Assembly (NCBI GenBank): GCA_020636135.1
Contig: JACJYK010000002.1
Location: 763,501-827,500, forward strand
Source of the DNA: Lewinellaceae bacterium
Lineage (GTDB): Bacteria > Bacteroidota > Bacteroidia > Chitinophagales > Saprospiraceae
DNA length: 64,000 bases
Reading direction: 5' to 3'
Of the stretch, positions 27,604 to 35,747 are shown one piece after another. The position numbers and the translations under genes were made by a program. Positions within the stretch are counted from its first letter, which is position 1. The number at the start of each line of letters is the position of its first letter. The notes beneath the pieces are model-generated. The model worked only from the letters and a program-made list of their open reading frames with translations, was not told the DNA's origin and did not search any database.

Positions 27604-27628
27604 ATAACACATGGTCTGGATGTGTTAT
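27604..27628. promoter_or_regulatory. Perfect 9-bp dyad in divergent gap
   Basis: ATAACACAT (27604-27612) and ATGTGTTAT (27620-27628) are exact inverted copies with a 7-bp spacer. They lie between the DapA-like gene (minus) and the cyclase-like gene (plus). The geometry suits a dimeric regulator controlling one or both genes. Confidence 0.5.
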
Positions 27629-27722
27629 GCTAGCAATTCTGCGGCGATAGCTGGTCACCCTATAATTTACCGGATCACTTCTGCAGTAAATGGGTAACTT
27701 CCGGACTAAGCAATCTTTCTTA

Positions 27723-28652
27723 ATGGTAGAGATAAGCCCTGAAACACTGGACTGGCTGCTTACAGGAGATCCTGTTATTCTGCACTGGGTGCATCGGGAC
27801 TTAATGCACAGCCAGCCAGCTACGATCGAGCAGGCCCGGAGAGCCATTGCCAGAGAGGGATGGGGCAAGGCATTACTTGACAGTCAGGATCCTTCCGACA
27901 CCTGGGGACATGGCCTGTATTCACCAAAATGGACTTCTACTTTTTATACCTGTTTGTTGCTGAAGCGGTTTGATTTACCTCCGGTACCGGCCGTTTTGCA
28001 TGGATTGGAGATACTTCTTGAATCAAACAAGGCCCTTGACGGAGGATGGGGGCCACAGAAGACCTGGAATCCCTCCGATACATGTGTCAATGGCATGTTA
28101 CTGTCCATGTTGGCTTATTGGGAAATACAACCCAGGTTTCAAAAGTCTCTGGTAGATCATTTGCTCCAGGTAACTATGAAGGATGGCGGCTGGAACTGCC
28201 GTTTGCACAAGGGAGCGCATCATAGTTCCTTTCATTCAACCCTTTCTGTTCTGGAAGGTTTATCGACTTTTCAGTTGCGGCAGAAACAGCCGGACATACA
28301 TATTGACCGGGTTATCAGGGCAGGCATTACATTCATGCTGGAACATAAGCTTTATCAGTCCCACCGTACCGGTGAAATTGTGGATCCAAAGATGACTAGG
28401 CTTTCATTTCCTACTCGCTGGAGGTATGATATATTGAAGATGCTGGATTACTTTCAATGGATCAATGCTCCACACGATGAACGGATGGAACCTGCTATTG
28501 AGCTTTTGAATTTGAAAAAAGACATTCAGGGAAGATGGCCTCTACAGCAAAATCATGCCGGCCGGGTTTTCTTCCATCTGGAGAAGGTGGGACAGCCCAG
28601 CCGTATCAATACTGTTCGGGCGTTGCGGGTATTACAATGGTGGAATGCATGA
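27723..28652 (+). CDS. Squalene/hopene-cyclase-like (prenyltransferase repeat) protein
   Basis: 309 residues from the ATG at 27723; an ATG at 27690 would add 11 residues. Repeated alpha-alpha-barrel motifs of the terpene cyclase/prenyltransferase superfamily are visible (ALDGGWGPQKTW, MKDGGWNCRLHKG, STLSVLEGLSTFQ). The start ETLDWLLTGDPVILHWVHRD is typical of a family of single-barrel proteins often annotated as squalene cyclases. The catalytic DxDD motif of true cyclases is not evident, so enzymatic activity is uncertain. A GH13 gene follows 64 bp downstream on the same strand. The function is not assigned. Confidence 0.75.
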   Translation: MVEISPETLDWLLTGDPVILHWVHRDLMHSQPATIEQARRAIAREGWGKALLDSQDPSDTWGHGLYSPKWTSTFYTCLLLKRFDLPPVPAVLHGLEILLESNKALDGGWGPQKTWNPSDTCVNGMLLSMLAYWEIQPRFQKSLVDHLLQVTMKDGGWNCRLHKGAHHSSFHSTLSVLEGLSTFQLRQKQPDIHIDRVIRAGITFMLEHKLYQSHRTGEIVDPKMTRLSFPTRWRYDILKMLDYFQWINAPHDERMEPAIELLNLKKDIQGRWPLQQNHAGRVFFHLEKVGQPSRINTVRALRVLQWWNA

Positions 28653-28716
28653 AGCTTGGAAGATAAAATTTAGCAGTTCACAGTTTAACCTCGAAAAGAC
28701 TATCTTTTATATTGCA

Positions 28717-30231
28717 ATGATCAAAGAATTACACTCCATGCTCAAGAACCCATTGCTTTATGAGATAAATACCCGGCCGTGGCTCCGTCTTTTTGGTGCA
28801 AAATCCACTTTGAGTGATGTGCCCGGTTCGTATTGGGACTACCTGAAAGACCAGGGCATCGGTCAGGTTTGGCTGATGGGGGTATGGCAAACCGCAGTAG
28901 TTGATGCCCGGATACGCCGTGAATTTCCCGAGCGCGTTCTGGATTACCATCCTGATGAGCGATATCCACCGTTTGAATATCATATTGGGGCTTCACCGTA
29001 CGCTATTGCCCGCTATCAACCGAATGAAAATGTCGGTACCTGGGATGACATCGCCCGGATACGCGAAACATTGCACACACGAGGCATGCAATTGATTCTG
29101 GACTTCGTCCCCAATCATTTTAGTGTGGAATCTCCCTGGATCGATCAGTTTCCGGAGTATTTTATCCAGGGTGATGAAGCAGCTATTCGTCAAAATCCCA
29201 CTGAATATTTCCGTCATGGTAACCTGATTTTTGCTCATGGCCGGGATCCTTATTTTCCGGGCTGGCGTGACACGGTCCAGGTCAATTATTTTAATCCGGA
29301 TGCCAGGCAATGGATGGAGGACCAATTATCGAATCTGGCAGAAGTGTGTGACGGTGTCCGTTGCGACATGGCTATGCTGCTGGTAAACCGTATATTCAAT
29401 AAGACGTGGCAACATCATTTTTCTACAACCCATTCTCCATCCATCTCTGAGTTTTGGTCAACGGCAATCCAGGTCATCAAGGCCAGGCACCCTGAATTCC
29501 AGCTGATGGCCGAGGTGTATTGGGATATGGAATGGGAGTTGCAACAGCAGGGATTTGATTTTACCTATGATAAACGGTTGCTGGATCGGTTGGTTGGGAA
29601 TGAACGACAGGGGGTCCGGGAACACCTCCTGGCCGATGATGACTACCAAAGTAAACTGGTAAGATTTCTTGAAAATCACGATGAAGAAAGGGCCCTGTCC
29701 CATTTTGGTAAAGAACGCAGTTTCGCCGCTGCCATTGCTACCTATACTTTGCCAGGCATGCGTTTTTTCTACGATGGACAATGGGAAGGAAGCTTAAGGA
29801 AAGTTCCGGTGCAAATGATGGAATTTCCTCCTGAAATACCGTGTTCCTGTGGTTCCCTGATGGTTAAGGATAACCCAGCCAGCGTCTATTGTTCCGATAC
29901 CTGGTTCTTTTATCAAAAGCTGCTTTATCTGCTCAGGAAGGATGTTTTTCAGGGAACCTGGAGTCAGATTAACCTGCAAGGGAATCAGCAGGATCAGTTT
30001 TTTGCATGGCAATGGGAACACAAAAGTGGTCGGACATTGATCGTGATTAACTACGATGGTTCACCTGGCACGGCTTACATCCATTTGCCGGATCAAAAAG
30101 GAAATGATCCTGTCGGGCTGTGGTCTGCAAGTGAAGAACTGGCCTTTCAATGGGAAGGGGATTATTTGTTGATCCCGTTACGGCCATATCAGTATCAGGT
30201 TTTTAATCTTTCGTTGGTAACTGTCAGCTAA
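28717..30231 (+). CDS. GH13 alpha-amylase-family protein
   Basis: 504 residues from the ATG at 28717; the frame is open further upstream but overlaps the previous gene, and 28738 is an alternative start. All four GH13 regions are visible: LILDFVPNHFS (near 129), the nucleophile GVRCDMAML (near 216), the acid/base MAEVYWD (near 266) and the transition-state stabiliser LENHDEE (near 320). No signal peptide, so cytoplasmic. The opening NPLLYEINTRPWLRL is shared by an uncharacterised GH13 subgroup. It probably acts on an alpha-glucan or a glucosyl donor; specificity is unknown. It may be cotranscribed with the cyclase-like gene. Confidence 0.88.
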   Translation: MIKELHSMLKNPLLYEINTRPWLRLFGAKSTLSDVPGSYWDYLKDQGIGQVWLMGVWQTAVVDARIRREFPERVLDYHPDERYPPFEYHIGASPYAIARYQPNENVGTWDDIARIRETLHTRGMQLILDFVPNHFSVESPWIDQFPEYFIQGDEAAIRQNPTEYFRHGNLIFAHGRDPYFPGWRDTVQVNYFNPDARQWMEDQLSNLAEVCDGVRCDMAMLLVNRIFNKTWQHHFSTTHSPSISEFWSTAIQVIKARHPEFQLMAEVYWDMEWELQQQGFDFTYDKRLLDRLVGNERQGVREHLLADDDYQSKLVRFLENHDEERALSHFGKERSFAAAIATYTLPGMRFFYDGQWEGSLRKVPVQMMEFPPEIPCSCGSLMVKDNPASVYCSDTWFFYQKLLYLLRKDVFQGTWSQINLQGNQQDQFFAWQWEHKSGRTLIVINYDGSPGTAYIHLPDQKGNDPVGLWSASEELAFQWEGDYLLIPLRPYQYQVFNLSLVTVS

Positions 30232-30269
30232 TTGTCAAATCAGGTTATAGACATCAACCGTGGTTCCGA

Positions 30270-30923
30270 CTAAAATACCGCGCAGCGGATCCCAGCCTGA
30301 AGGGTTGAATAACGGGGCTGAATCGTATCGGAAGTTGCTCCGGTTTCATCGGGATAAGGAACCACGGCATGTTTGTCCAAACCCATCAGACAGCGGGCAA
30401 AGAAACCAATCGGACCGAACTGCCATTCCCAACTGACGACAACCCCATAATCCTGCTGTTCAGGTAAGTTAGGCTGAGGTGAATTGGATTTTGGATCAGA
30501 TTCGGAGGAAAGCGGCCATTCTTTGAAGGCGCCCAGTCGCCAGCAGAAATTTTTTGATTGAAAGGCTATGGTCATCGGTACGGTAAGGTGGTGCAGGTAC
30601 CGGTTCACCTTTATGTCCTGCTGACGGTCGGCATTAAAATAGACATCATCCGGATACCGGTAAATACGTTGCGTCCAGCCAGCTTCAACCTGAAGTCCGA
30701 CATGTGAAGTAATTCTCCATTGCTTAAACAGGTAAACATGGTAACCCGGCAATGTCTGCATTTCATTGAAAGTTTTATCCGATGATTGCAGGATAAGATG
30801 ATGCGAGTATCCAGCCTCAAAACCTGCCTGGGATCGCAGACCTTCTTTGCGTTGCCCCAGCAAGCATTGAGGCAATATAAAGACGAAGGTCCAAATGACG
30901 TATTGCAATCGGTTTCGGGACAT
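30270..30923 (-). CDS. Predicted outer-membrane beta-barrel or secreted protein
   Basis: 217 residues. A signal peptide (VIWTFVFILPQCLLG, cleavage near Gln24) is followed by alternating beta-strand segments ending in an aromatic residue (AGIRCAVF), the usual C-terminus of an outer-membrane barrel. It resembles small PorT-like barrel proteins of Bacteroidota, but no family motif is clear. It has an isolated position, with a dyad upstream at 30994-31017. Confidence 0.65.
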   Translation of the reverse strand: MSRNRLQYVIWTFVFILPQCLLGQRKEGLRSQAGFEAGYSHHLILQSSDKTFNEMQTLPGYHVYLFKQWRITSHVGLQVEAGWTQRIYRYPDDVYFNADRQQDIKVNRYLHHLTVPMTIAFQSKNFCWRLGAFKEWPLSSESDPKSNSPQPNLPEQQDYGVVVSWEWQFGPIGFFARCLMGLDKHAVVPYPDETGATSDTIQPRYSTLQAGIRCAVF

Positions 30924-30993
30924 GGAGTACTGTTTTTGGTGCTATTGCAAACGCCCTAAATGGACCAATCATTATGCCAGAAACATTGAATTA

Positions 30994-31017
30994 ACATATT
31001 AATTTGTTTTAATATGT
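30994..31017. repeat. 8-bp inverted repeat between two minus-strand genes
   Basis: ACATATTA (30994-31001) and TAATATGT (31010-31017) are exact inverted copies around an 8-nt AT-rich spacer. The site lies 70 bp upstream of the barrel gene and 57 bp downstream of the zinc-ribbon gene. It could be an operator for the barrel gene or a weak terminator for the zinc-ribbon gene. Confidence 0.4.
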
Positions 31018-31074
31018 AAACAACCCGGAAAATGAACCGGAAGGCTAATTAATTCATTAGAAACTCACCTGGGT

Positions 31075-31434
31075 CTAATCAACATAATCTTGTCGTTCGA
31101 CCAGCGTGCAGTAATCATCATCCCAAACGACGTATCCCTGATCATAACAGAATGTGTAGGTATGTCCGTTTTTCGTCGTGAACGTATTGGTGTGGTAGGA
31201 AAACTTAAATCCCTGATCCAACAGGGTGTTTTTGTGGACACGACTCTTTCCGTTTGGATTTAAAGTCCTTAAAATCTGATGATTTCGTTTCAAGATCTGA
31301 TTGATACGGCGGATAACGCCGGAGCTATCCTTCTGCTTTTGGTAATGATAAGTAGCCCGGCATTGGTCTGAACAAAATTTTTTATCAGCCCGACCGAAAA
31401 ATGTGTTGCCGCAGTGAAGACAAGAATTACTCAT
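31075..31434 (-). CDS. Zinc-ribbon protein of unknown function
   Basis: 119 residues. An N-terminal zinc ribbon has Cys pairs in CLHCGNTF and FCSDQCRATY, separated by ten or so residues. A charged helical middle (VIRRINQILKRNHQILRTL) and a beta-rich C-terminal half (YTFCYDQGYVVWDDDYC) follow. The fold suggests nucleic-acid or protein binding. The start is supported by the ribbon beginning at residue 5. The upstream gap, shared with ssb, contains repeated TAAACGT palindromes. Confidence 0.8.
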   Translation of the reverse strand: MSNSCLHCGNTFFGRADKKFCSDQCRATYHYQKQKDSSGVIRRINQILKRNHQILRTLNPNGKSRVHKNTLLDQGFKFSYHTNTFTTKNGHTYTFCYDQGYVVWDDDYCTLVERQDYVD

Positions 31435-31456
31435 AATTAGTGGTTATAGCCGTAAG

Positions 31457-31498
31457 TAAACGTTTGCTAAACGTATAGATACGAATTTAAACGTTTAA
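31457..31498. promoter_or_regulatory. TAAACGT motif cluster upstream of the zinc-ribbon gene
   Basis: TAAACGTTT (31457-31465), TAAACGTAT (31468-31476) and the 12-bp palindrome TTAAACGTTTAA (31487-31498). Motif starts are 11 and 20 bp apart, close to one and two helical turns. This is a probable binding array for a dimeric regulator of the zinc-ribbon gene, ssb, or both. Confidence 0.5.
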
Positions 31499-31562
31499 TA
31501 GATGGTATCCAAAATCCAACCGCTTTTACTTTGTTGCTGTCGTTCGACATATGGTAAAACGA

Positions 31563-31576
31563 CTTGTGCGCACAAG
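31563..31576. promoter_or_regulatory. 14-bp perfect palindrome upstream of ssb
   Basis: CTTGTGCGCACAAG is a perfect palindrome ending 34 bp before the ssb start, near the expected transcription start. Candidate operator. Confidence 0.5.
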
Positions 31577-31610
31577 GATTTATTAAGTAATCCTGTTAAA
31601 AATTTAAGTT

Positions 31611-31955
31611 ATGAATTCCTTACGTAATCAAGTACAATTAATCGGACATCTGGGTCGCGATCCTGAAATGGTAGCATTGAATAATGGTACGAAACTGGTC
31701 AAGTGCACCATCGCGACCAATGAAGTATATCGCGATGCCCAGGGAAATTCCAAGGAAAATACCCAATGGCATAATCTGGTCGCCTGGGGACGGACTGCCG
31801 AATTGATGACCCAGTTGCTTCGCAAGGGCACGGAGGTGACCATCCAGGGACAACTTCAACACCGGGAATATGAAAAAGATGGTGTCAGGAAGACCTTCAC
31901 AGAAGTAAAGGTGGACCAGTTCATCAAAAATACCAGAGAGCAAAAGCCTTTCTAA
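31611..31955 (+). CDS. ssb: Single-stranded DNA-binding protein, short form
   Basis: 114 residues, essentially one OB fold: LRNQVQLIGHLGRDPEM, VKCTIATNE, NTQWHNLVAWGRTAE, GTEVTIQGQLQ and FTEVKVDQF. Family members usually have a Gly/Pro-rich linker and an acidic tip (DDIPF) that recruits repair and replication partners. Here the chain stops soon after the OB fold at REQKPF, keeping only the final Pro-Phe. Either partner recruitment is reduced, or this is a secondary SSB and a full-length paralogue lies elsewhere. It is divergent from the zinc-ribbon gene, with palindromes in the shared gap. Confidence 0.93.
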   Translation: MNSLRNQVQLIGHLGRDPEMVALNNGTKLVKCTIATNEVYRDAQGNSKENTQWHNLVAWGRTAELMTQLLRKGTEVTIQGQLQHREYEKDGVRKTFTEVKVDQFIKNTREQKPF

Positions 31956-31972
31956 TGTTCTTGCCAGGTTCT

Positions 31973-32003
31973 CCGGCTGCCCTTTGGTCTTACGGGCGGC
32001 CGG
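31973..32003 (+). terminator. Probable terminator after ssb
   Basis: CCGGCTGCCC (31973-31982) pairs with GGGCGGCCGG (31994-32003) over ten positions, one a G-U, around an 11-nt loop. It begins 17 bp after the ssb stop. The following sequence has only a short T stretch (CCTGTTTTAG), so termination may be partial. Confidence 0.55.
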
Positions 32004-32180
32004 AATCCTGTTTTAGTTCTTTGAAATCTTGTTTTGCAAAAGTTGGAGATGAGGTCTGCATTCGCCGGAAGCAGAAGACAGGCCTGTCAAAATGGCTCAG
32101 ACGTGATAGGCAAGATGACATTTTTTCCATATTACGGCATTTGGTATCATTCTCGATGGACTGCTCTCAAATCGCATCCT

Positions 32181-33176
32181 ATGATTTCAACCATTCAATC
32201 AGATCTCGCTTCCCATCTTGAATCGTCTCCGGTATCTGGTACCAGGGATCAGGTTTTACTCGACGCTTACTCCAGAACCATCACCGGAGTTGCAGCCAAT
32301 GCAAGTCCGGCAATTGTACAGTTGATCGTATATAAAAACAAAACCCGAAACCCAGCCACAGGCTCTGGGTTTTTGATCAGCAGCGATGGCCTGCTGGTAA
32401 CCAATAGTCATGTGGTGAAAGAAGGCGCAAAGATCCAGGTTAATCTGTACGACGGGAGATCGGTTCAGGGAACCTTAATGGGGCAGGACCAGGCCACCGA
32501 TATTGCGCTGATCCAAATACCAGCTGAAAAAACCGGACACCTCAAATTTGGGAATTCCGATGCCTTGCAGGTGGGTCAGATTGCCATCGCTATGGGCAAT
32601 CCCTATGGATTTCAATATACCCTCACTGCTGGGGTCGTCAGTGCTTTAGGAAGAACTTTGAGAGCTGAAAACGGTCGGCTGATCGATGATGTGATTCAGA
32701 CAGATGCCGCCCTGAATCCTGGCAACTCAGGTGGACCCTTACTCGATTCGCAGGGTCAGGTCATTGGCGTCAATACAGCGGTGATCCGCTCTGCCCAGGG
32801 ATTGGCTTTTGCAGTTTCTTCGAATCTCACCGAATATGTTGTGAGTAGGTTGATCAGGGAAGGCAAAGTCCGGCGGGCCTTTATTGGTATTGCCGGGCAA
32901 AACATTCAGCTTCCGGCTCGCCTTACCGCCGCACTCAAGCTCACGCAAACGACAGGAATCTTGGTTCATCAAATTGAAAAGCACCAGCCGGCTGCCTTCA
33001 GCGCGATGCTGGAACGCGATGTAATCGTAGCCATGGATGGGGAAGTGATCCGGTCAATTGATGATCTGCACAAGAAACTGGACGAGACCAAAGTAGACCG
33101 TATAGTCTGCATTTCTGTTATCCGCAATGGGGTTTTGGAACAAGTTTTTGTTACACCGGGAGAATTGAAAACCTGA
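32181..33176 (+). CDS. HtrA/DegP-like S1C serine protease with one PDZ domain
   Basis: 331 residues from the ATG at 32181; the frame is open upstream to 32034, but that part looks non-protein-like. The trypsin-like fold carries the triad His near 77 (VTNSHVV), Asp near 107 (ATDIALI) and Ser near 182 (NPGNSGGPLL), followed by a single PDZ domain (about 235-325, TTGILVHQIEKHQPA). Unlike periplasmic DegP/DegS, no signal peptide or membrane anchor is visible from either start, so it may be cytoplasmic. Single-gene context between the ssb terminator and the Smr-domain gene. Confidence 0.9.
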   Translation: MISTIQSDLASHLESSPVSGTRDQVLLDAYSRTITGVAANASPAIVQLIVYKNKTRNPATGSGFLISSDGLLVTNSHVVKEGAKIQVNLYDGRSVQGTLMGQDQATDIALIQIPAEKTGHLKFGNSDALQVGQIAIAMGNPYGFQYTLTAGVVSALGRTLRAENGRLIDDVIQTDAALNPGNSGGPLLDSQGQVIGVNTAVIRSAQGLAFAVSSNLTEYVVSRLIREGKVRRAFIGIAGQNIQLPARLTAALKLTQTTGILVHQIEKHQPAAFSAMLERDVIVAMDGEVIRSIDDLHKKLDETKVDRIVCISVIRNGVLEQVFVTPGELKT

Positions 33177-33310
33177 ATACTGGTAGGATGGGGTTCATGT
33201 AGTAGCGACGGAATGTTCATTTGCTGTTTACCCGTCAGAAGCCGTCATCATGGGTATAATAATTTGCAAGCCTCGGTCTTATTTCAAATCACAGTAGTTT
33301 ATTTTGCAGT

Positions 33311-33838
33311 ATGAGTGTCGATATCAAAACCCTTTGGGTTGGCGATTTGGTGTGGGTGAAATCGTTGCAACAACGCGGGACGGTTCGCGGGCGCCATGGT
33401 TCTAACCAGGCAATTGTACAAATCGGTGAAACCAGACTCCATGTAAATGGCAGTGACCTTGAGCTGATACCTGACCAGTCTGACCAATCGATTGACCCTT
33501 TTCTTTTGGAACTGACGAAAGAAGTTCCTCGCCGACATCCGGAATGGCTGGATTTTCCACGAAACCTGGACTTGCACCTGGAGGTGTTGAATCCGGAATT
33601 GGCACACGCTTCACCATCAAGGGCATTGACTTTTCAGATAGCACAGGCTAAAAAATACCTGGATCAGGCCATCCGCCTGAAGTTACCCAGCGTGGTAATT
33701 ATCCACGGTAAGGGAACCGGTGTGTTGAAAATGGAACTTGAGCATTTATTGGGCGCATTTCCTGCCATCAGACATTTTCACGCGATCAATGAAGGTGGCG
33801 CTCTGGAAATATGGTTTGATCATCATCGAAATTCCTGA
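33311..33838 (+). CDS. KOW-like plus Smr-domain protein (MutS2 C-terminal type)
   Basis: 175 residues. The first 55 resemble the KOW-like domain of MutS2 (VGDLVWVKSLQQRGTVRG, AIVQIGETRLHVNGSDLEL). The C-terminal half is an Smr domain with the LDLH motif and the glycine loop IIHGKGTGVLK. Smr domains are nucleases acting on DNA or RNA; MutS2 and SmrB use them in ribosome-collision rescue or recombination control. The ATPase part of MutS2 is absent, and this looks like a natural stand-alone form rather than a fragment, since it starts and ends cleanly. The role is inference. Confidence 0.85.
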   Translation: MSVDIKTLWVGDLVWVKSLQQRGTVRGRHGSNQAIVQIGETRLHVNGSDLELIPDQSDQSIDPFLLELTKEVPRRHPEWLDFPRNLDLHLEVLNPELAHASPSRALTFQIAQAKKYLDQAIRLKLPSVVIIHGKGTGVLKMELEHLLGAFPAIRHFHAINEGGALEIWFDHHRNS

Positions 33839-33913
33839 AACCATCCAGGATGCATGGATGACAGGTACATCCGGGCCATAACATACTTCAGGAACTGGTC
33901 TTACAGTCTAAAG

Positions 33914-35635
33914 CTATTCCTTTTGATATTTGATCTTGCCGCCAACGATCGTATACAATACTTTGGTGTTTAAAATAGCCTCGTCTGCACAAGTCAATAA
34001 GTTGGTATCCAGGATAGTGATATCTGCAAATCGTCCCGGGGTTAAAGAACCTTTCTCATTTTCTTCAAATGCAGCATAAGCATTATTACGGGTATAGGAG
34101 ATCAATGCTTCTTTTCTGGTCAGACACTGTTCCGGATAAAAGGTGAAACCATTGTCCGCTCGCCTCCGGGTCACGGTAGCGTAATAACTTTGAATGGGAT
34201 CAACATCTTCCACCGGTGCATCGGTTCCATTGGCAATTATGGCACCAGCATCCCACAGCGATCGCCAGGGATAAGATTCGTATTTGGCTCTGAAAGCACC
34301 CAGACGTTTTTCAACAAAGGGCGCATCTGAGGTGCAATGGATACCCTGCATGGCCGCAATAATGCCCAACTGGTGAAAACGGGGAATATCTGCTGTATCG
34401 ATGTGTTGTGCATGTTCAATACGCCAGCGAAGGTCATGCTGATCCGGATGTGCCTCAAAAGTACGCTGGTACATGTCAATCACCTCCCGGTTTGCACGAT
34501 CACCTATGGCATGGATGCAATACTGCAGGTTGTTGTCAATACAAAGATTAGCCATTCGCTCGAGGTCCTCAATTTTGGTGGTATTCTGGCCGACAAATCC
34601 AGGTTTATCCGCATAGGGGGCCAATAACCAGGCCCCGAAAGAACCCAGAGCGCCGTCAATGTATGCTTTTACAGCCCGAACAGTCAAATAATGCTGACCG
34701 CCGATGTTTAATTTGGGATATTGGCCAGCAACATCGGATATGTGGTCGTAACTGTCGTTGATCATCATCCAGAGTCGAAGGTTAAGGTCCTGGTGGTCAG
34801 CAAGATTGATAAAATCCTGCAGTTCCGCCACCGTGGTGCCAGCATCTTCAAAGGAGGTTATGCCTTTTCTCAGGCAATCTTCTTCAGCGAGACGAACACT
34901 TTTTAACCATTTGGCTGCCTTTTCCTCATCACTGATGCCATCAAGGTATTTTTGATAGGGCTCCTGGAAGAGGGATTGGGCCCGTTCCTCAAACACACCA
35001 ATGGCTTTGCCGGATGCATCCCGGACGATCTCCCCTCCGTAAGGGTTGGGCGTTTCATCGGAAATGCCGGCCAGGTCCATGGCCTTTTTATTGGCGAATA
35101 AAGAATGGCCGCTGGCATGATCCAGCAAGACCGGATTATCCGGAGAGACCTGACTCAGCTGATCGTGATAGGGGTAACCCAGGACACTTTTTTCCAGAGG
35201 TTCAGTCCATTTCTCCTGATGCCAGCCCCGCCCGATGATCCAATCACCTGGTTTGGATTTTTGTACCGCCGAATCAACCATGGCTACGATGGCATCCCAG
35301 CTTTTAACCTTCAGGAAGTTGAGTTCTATCAGACTGTTACCCAGACCTGAGAAATGACCGTGACCTTCAATGAATCCAGGCATAACAAAAGCACCCTTCA
35401 CATCCATCACTCTGGTGGAGTCGCCGATCAATGATTGCATGGAACCGGCATCACCCACCGCAATAATGTGATCTCCCTTAACCGCGATGGCCTCCGCCAT
35501 GGAAAATGTGCTGTCAACCGTAGCAACCTGTGCATGGGTGATCACCAGATCAGCTTTGGTTTCAGCCGGTTGGGAACAGCCCATCAGGGTAGCCAGAATT
35601 AAATAGCATGTCGCAGGTATCAGGAACAACCGCAT
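33914..35635 (-). CDS. Amidohydrolase-family lipoprotein (YtcJ-like)
   Basis: 573 residues. The lipoprotein signal ends at Cys20 (TLMGC). The metal-dependent amidohydrolase fold of the YtcJ group is clear: MPGFIEGHGHFSGLG (metal-binding His pair), a conserved VKAYIDGALGSFGA strand, CIHAIGDRAN, RIEHAQHI and ANGTDAPVEDVDP. The C-terminal beta segment returns to the composite domain (GSLTPGRFADITILD). Most homologues have unknown substrates; hydrolysis of an amide or cyclic imide in the periplasm is the likely reaction type. Divergent from the polyprenyl synthase gene. Confidence 0.92.
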   Translation of the reverse strand: MRLFLIPATCYLILATLMGCSQPAETKADLVITHAQVATVDSTFSMAEAIAVKGDHIIAVGDAGSMQSLIGDSTRVMDVKGAFVMPGFIEGHGHFSGLGNSLIELNFLKVKSWDAIVAMVDSAVQKSKPGDWIIGRGWHQEKWTEPLEKSVLGYPYHDQLSQVSPDNPVLLDHASGHSLFANKKAMDLAGISDETPNPYGGEIVRDASGKAIGVFEERAQSLFQEPYQKYLDGISDEEKAAKWLKSVRLAEEDCLRKGITSFEDAGTTVAELQDFINLADHQDLNLRLWMMINDSYDHISDVAGQYPKLNIGGQHYLTVRAVKAYIDGALGSFGAWLLAPYADKPGFVGQNTTKIEDLERMANLCIDNNLQYCIHAIGDRANREVIDMYQRTFEAHPDQHDLRWRIEHAQHIDTADIPRFHQLGIIAAMQGIHCTSDAPFVEKRLGAFRAKYESYPWRSLWDAGAIIANGTDAPVEDVDPIQSYYATVTRRRADNGFTFYPEQCLTRKEALISYTRNNAYAAFEENEKGSLTPGRFADITILDTNLLTCADEAILNTKVLYTIVGGKIKYQKE

Positions 35636-35695
35636 AATTTCAAATTATTTGGCAATGAAAGTACAAAAACGTTACGCTTCCGTAAGGACTAACCT

Positions 35696-35703
35696 TACTT
35701 TTG
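35696..35703 (+). promoter_or_regulatory. -7 promoter element of the polyprenyl synthase gene
   Basis: TACTTTTG, a perfect TAnnTTTG, 44 nt before the start codon in the divergent gap. The -33 element is not clear. Confidence 0.45.
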
Positions 35704-35747
35704 GACCCGGGTGACGAAATTTGAATTGATCACGAACAGGTTTTTTT

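Noticed and set aside
28555..28716. Longer start for the GH13 gene
   Set aside because: It overlaps the end of the cyclase-like gene and the extra residues do not look like GH13 sequence.
32034..32180. N-terminal extension of the HtrA-like protease
   Set aside because: Composition is not protein-like, no signal peptide results, and the ATG at 32181 fits the family start.
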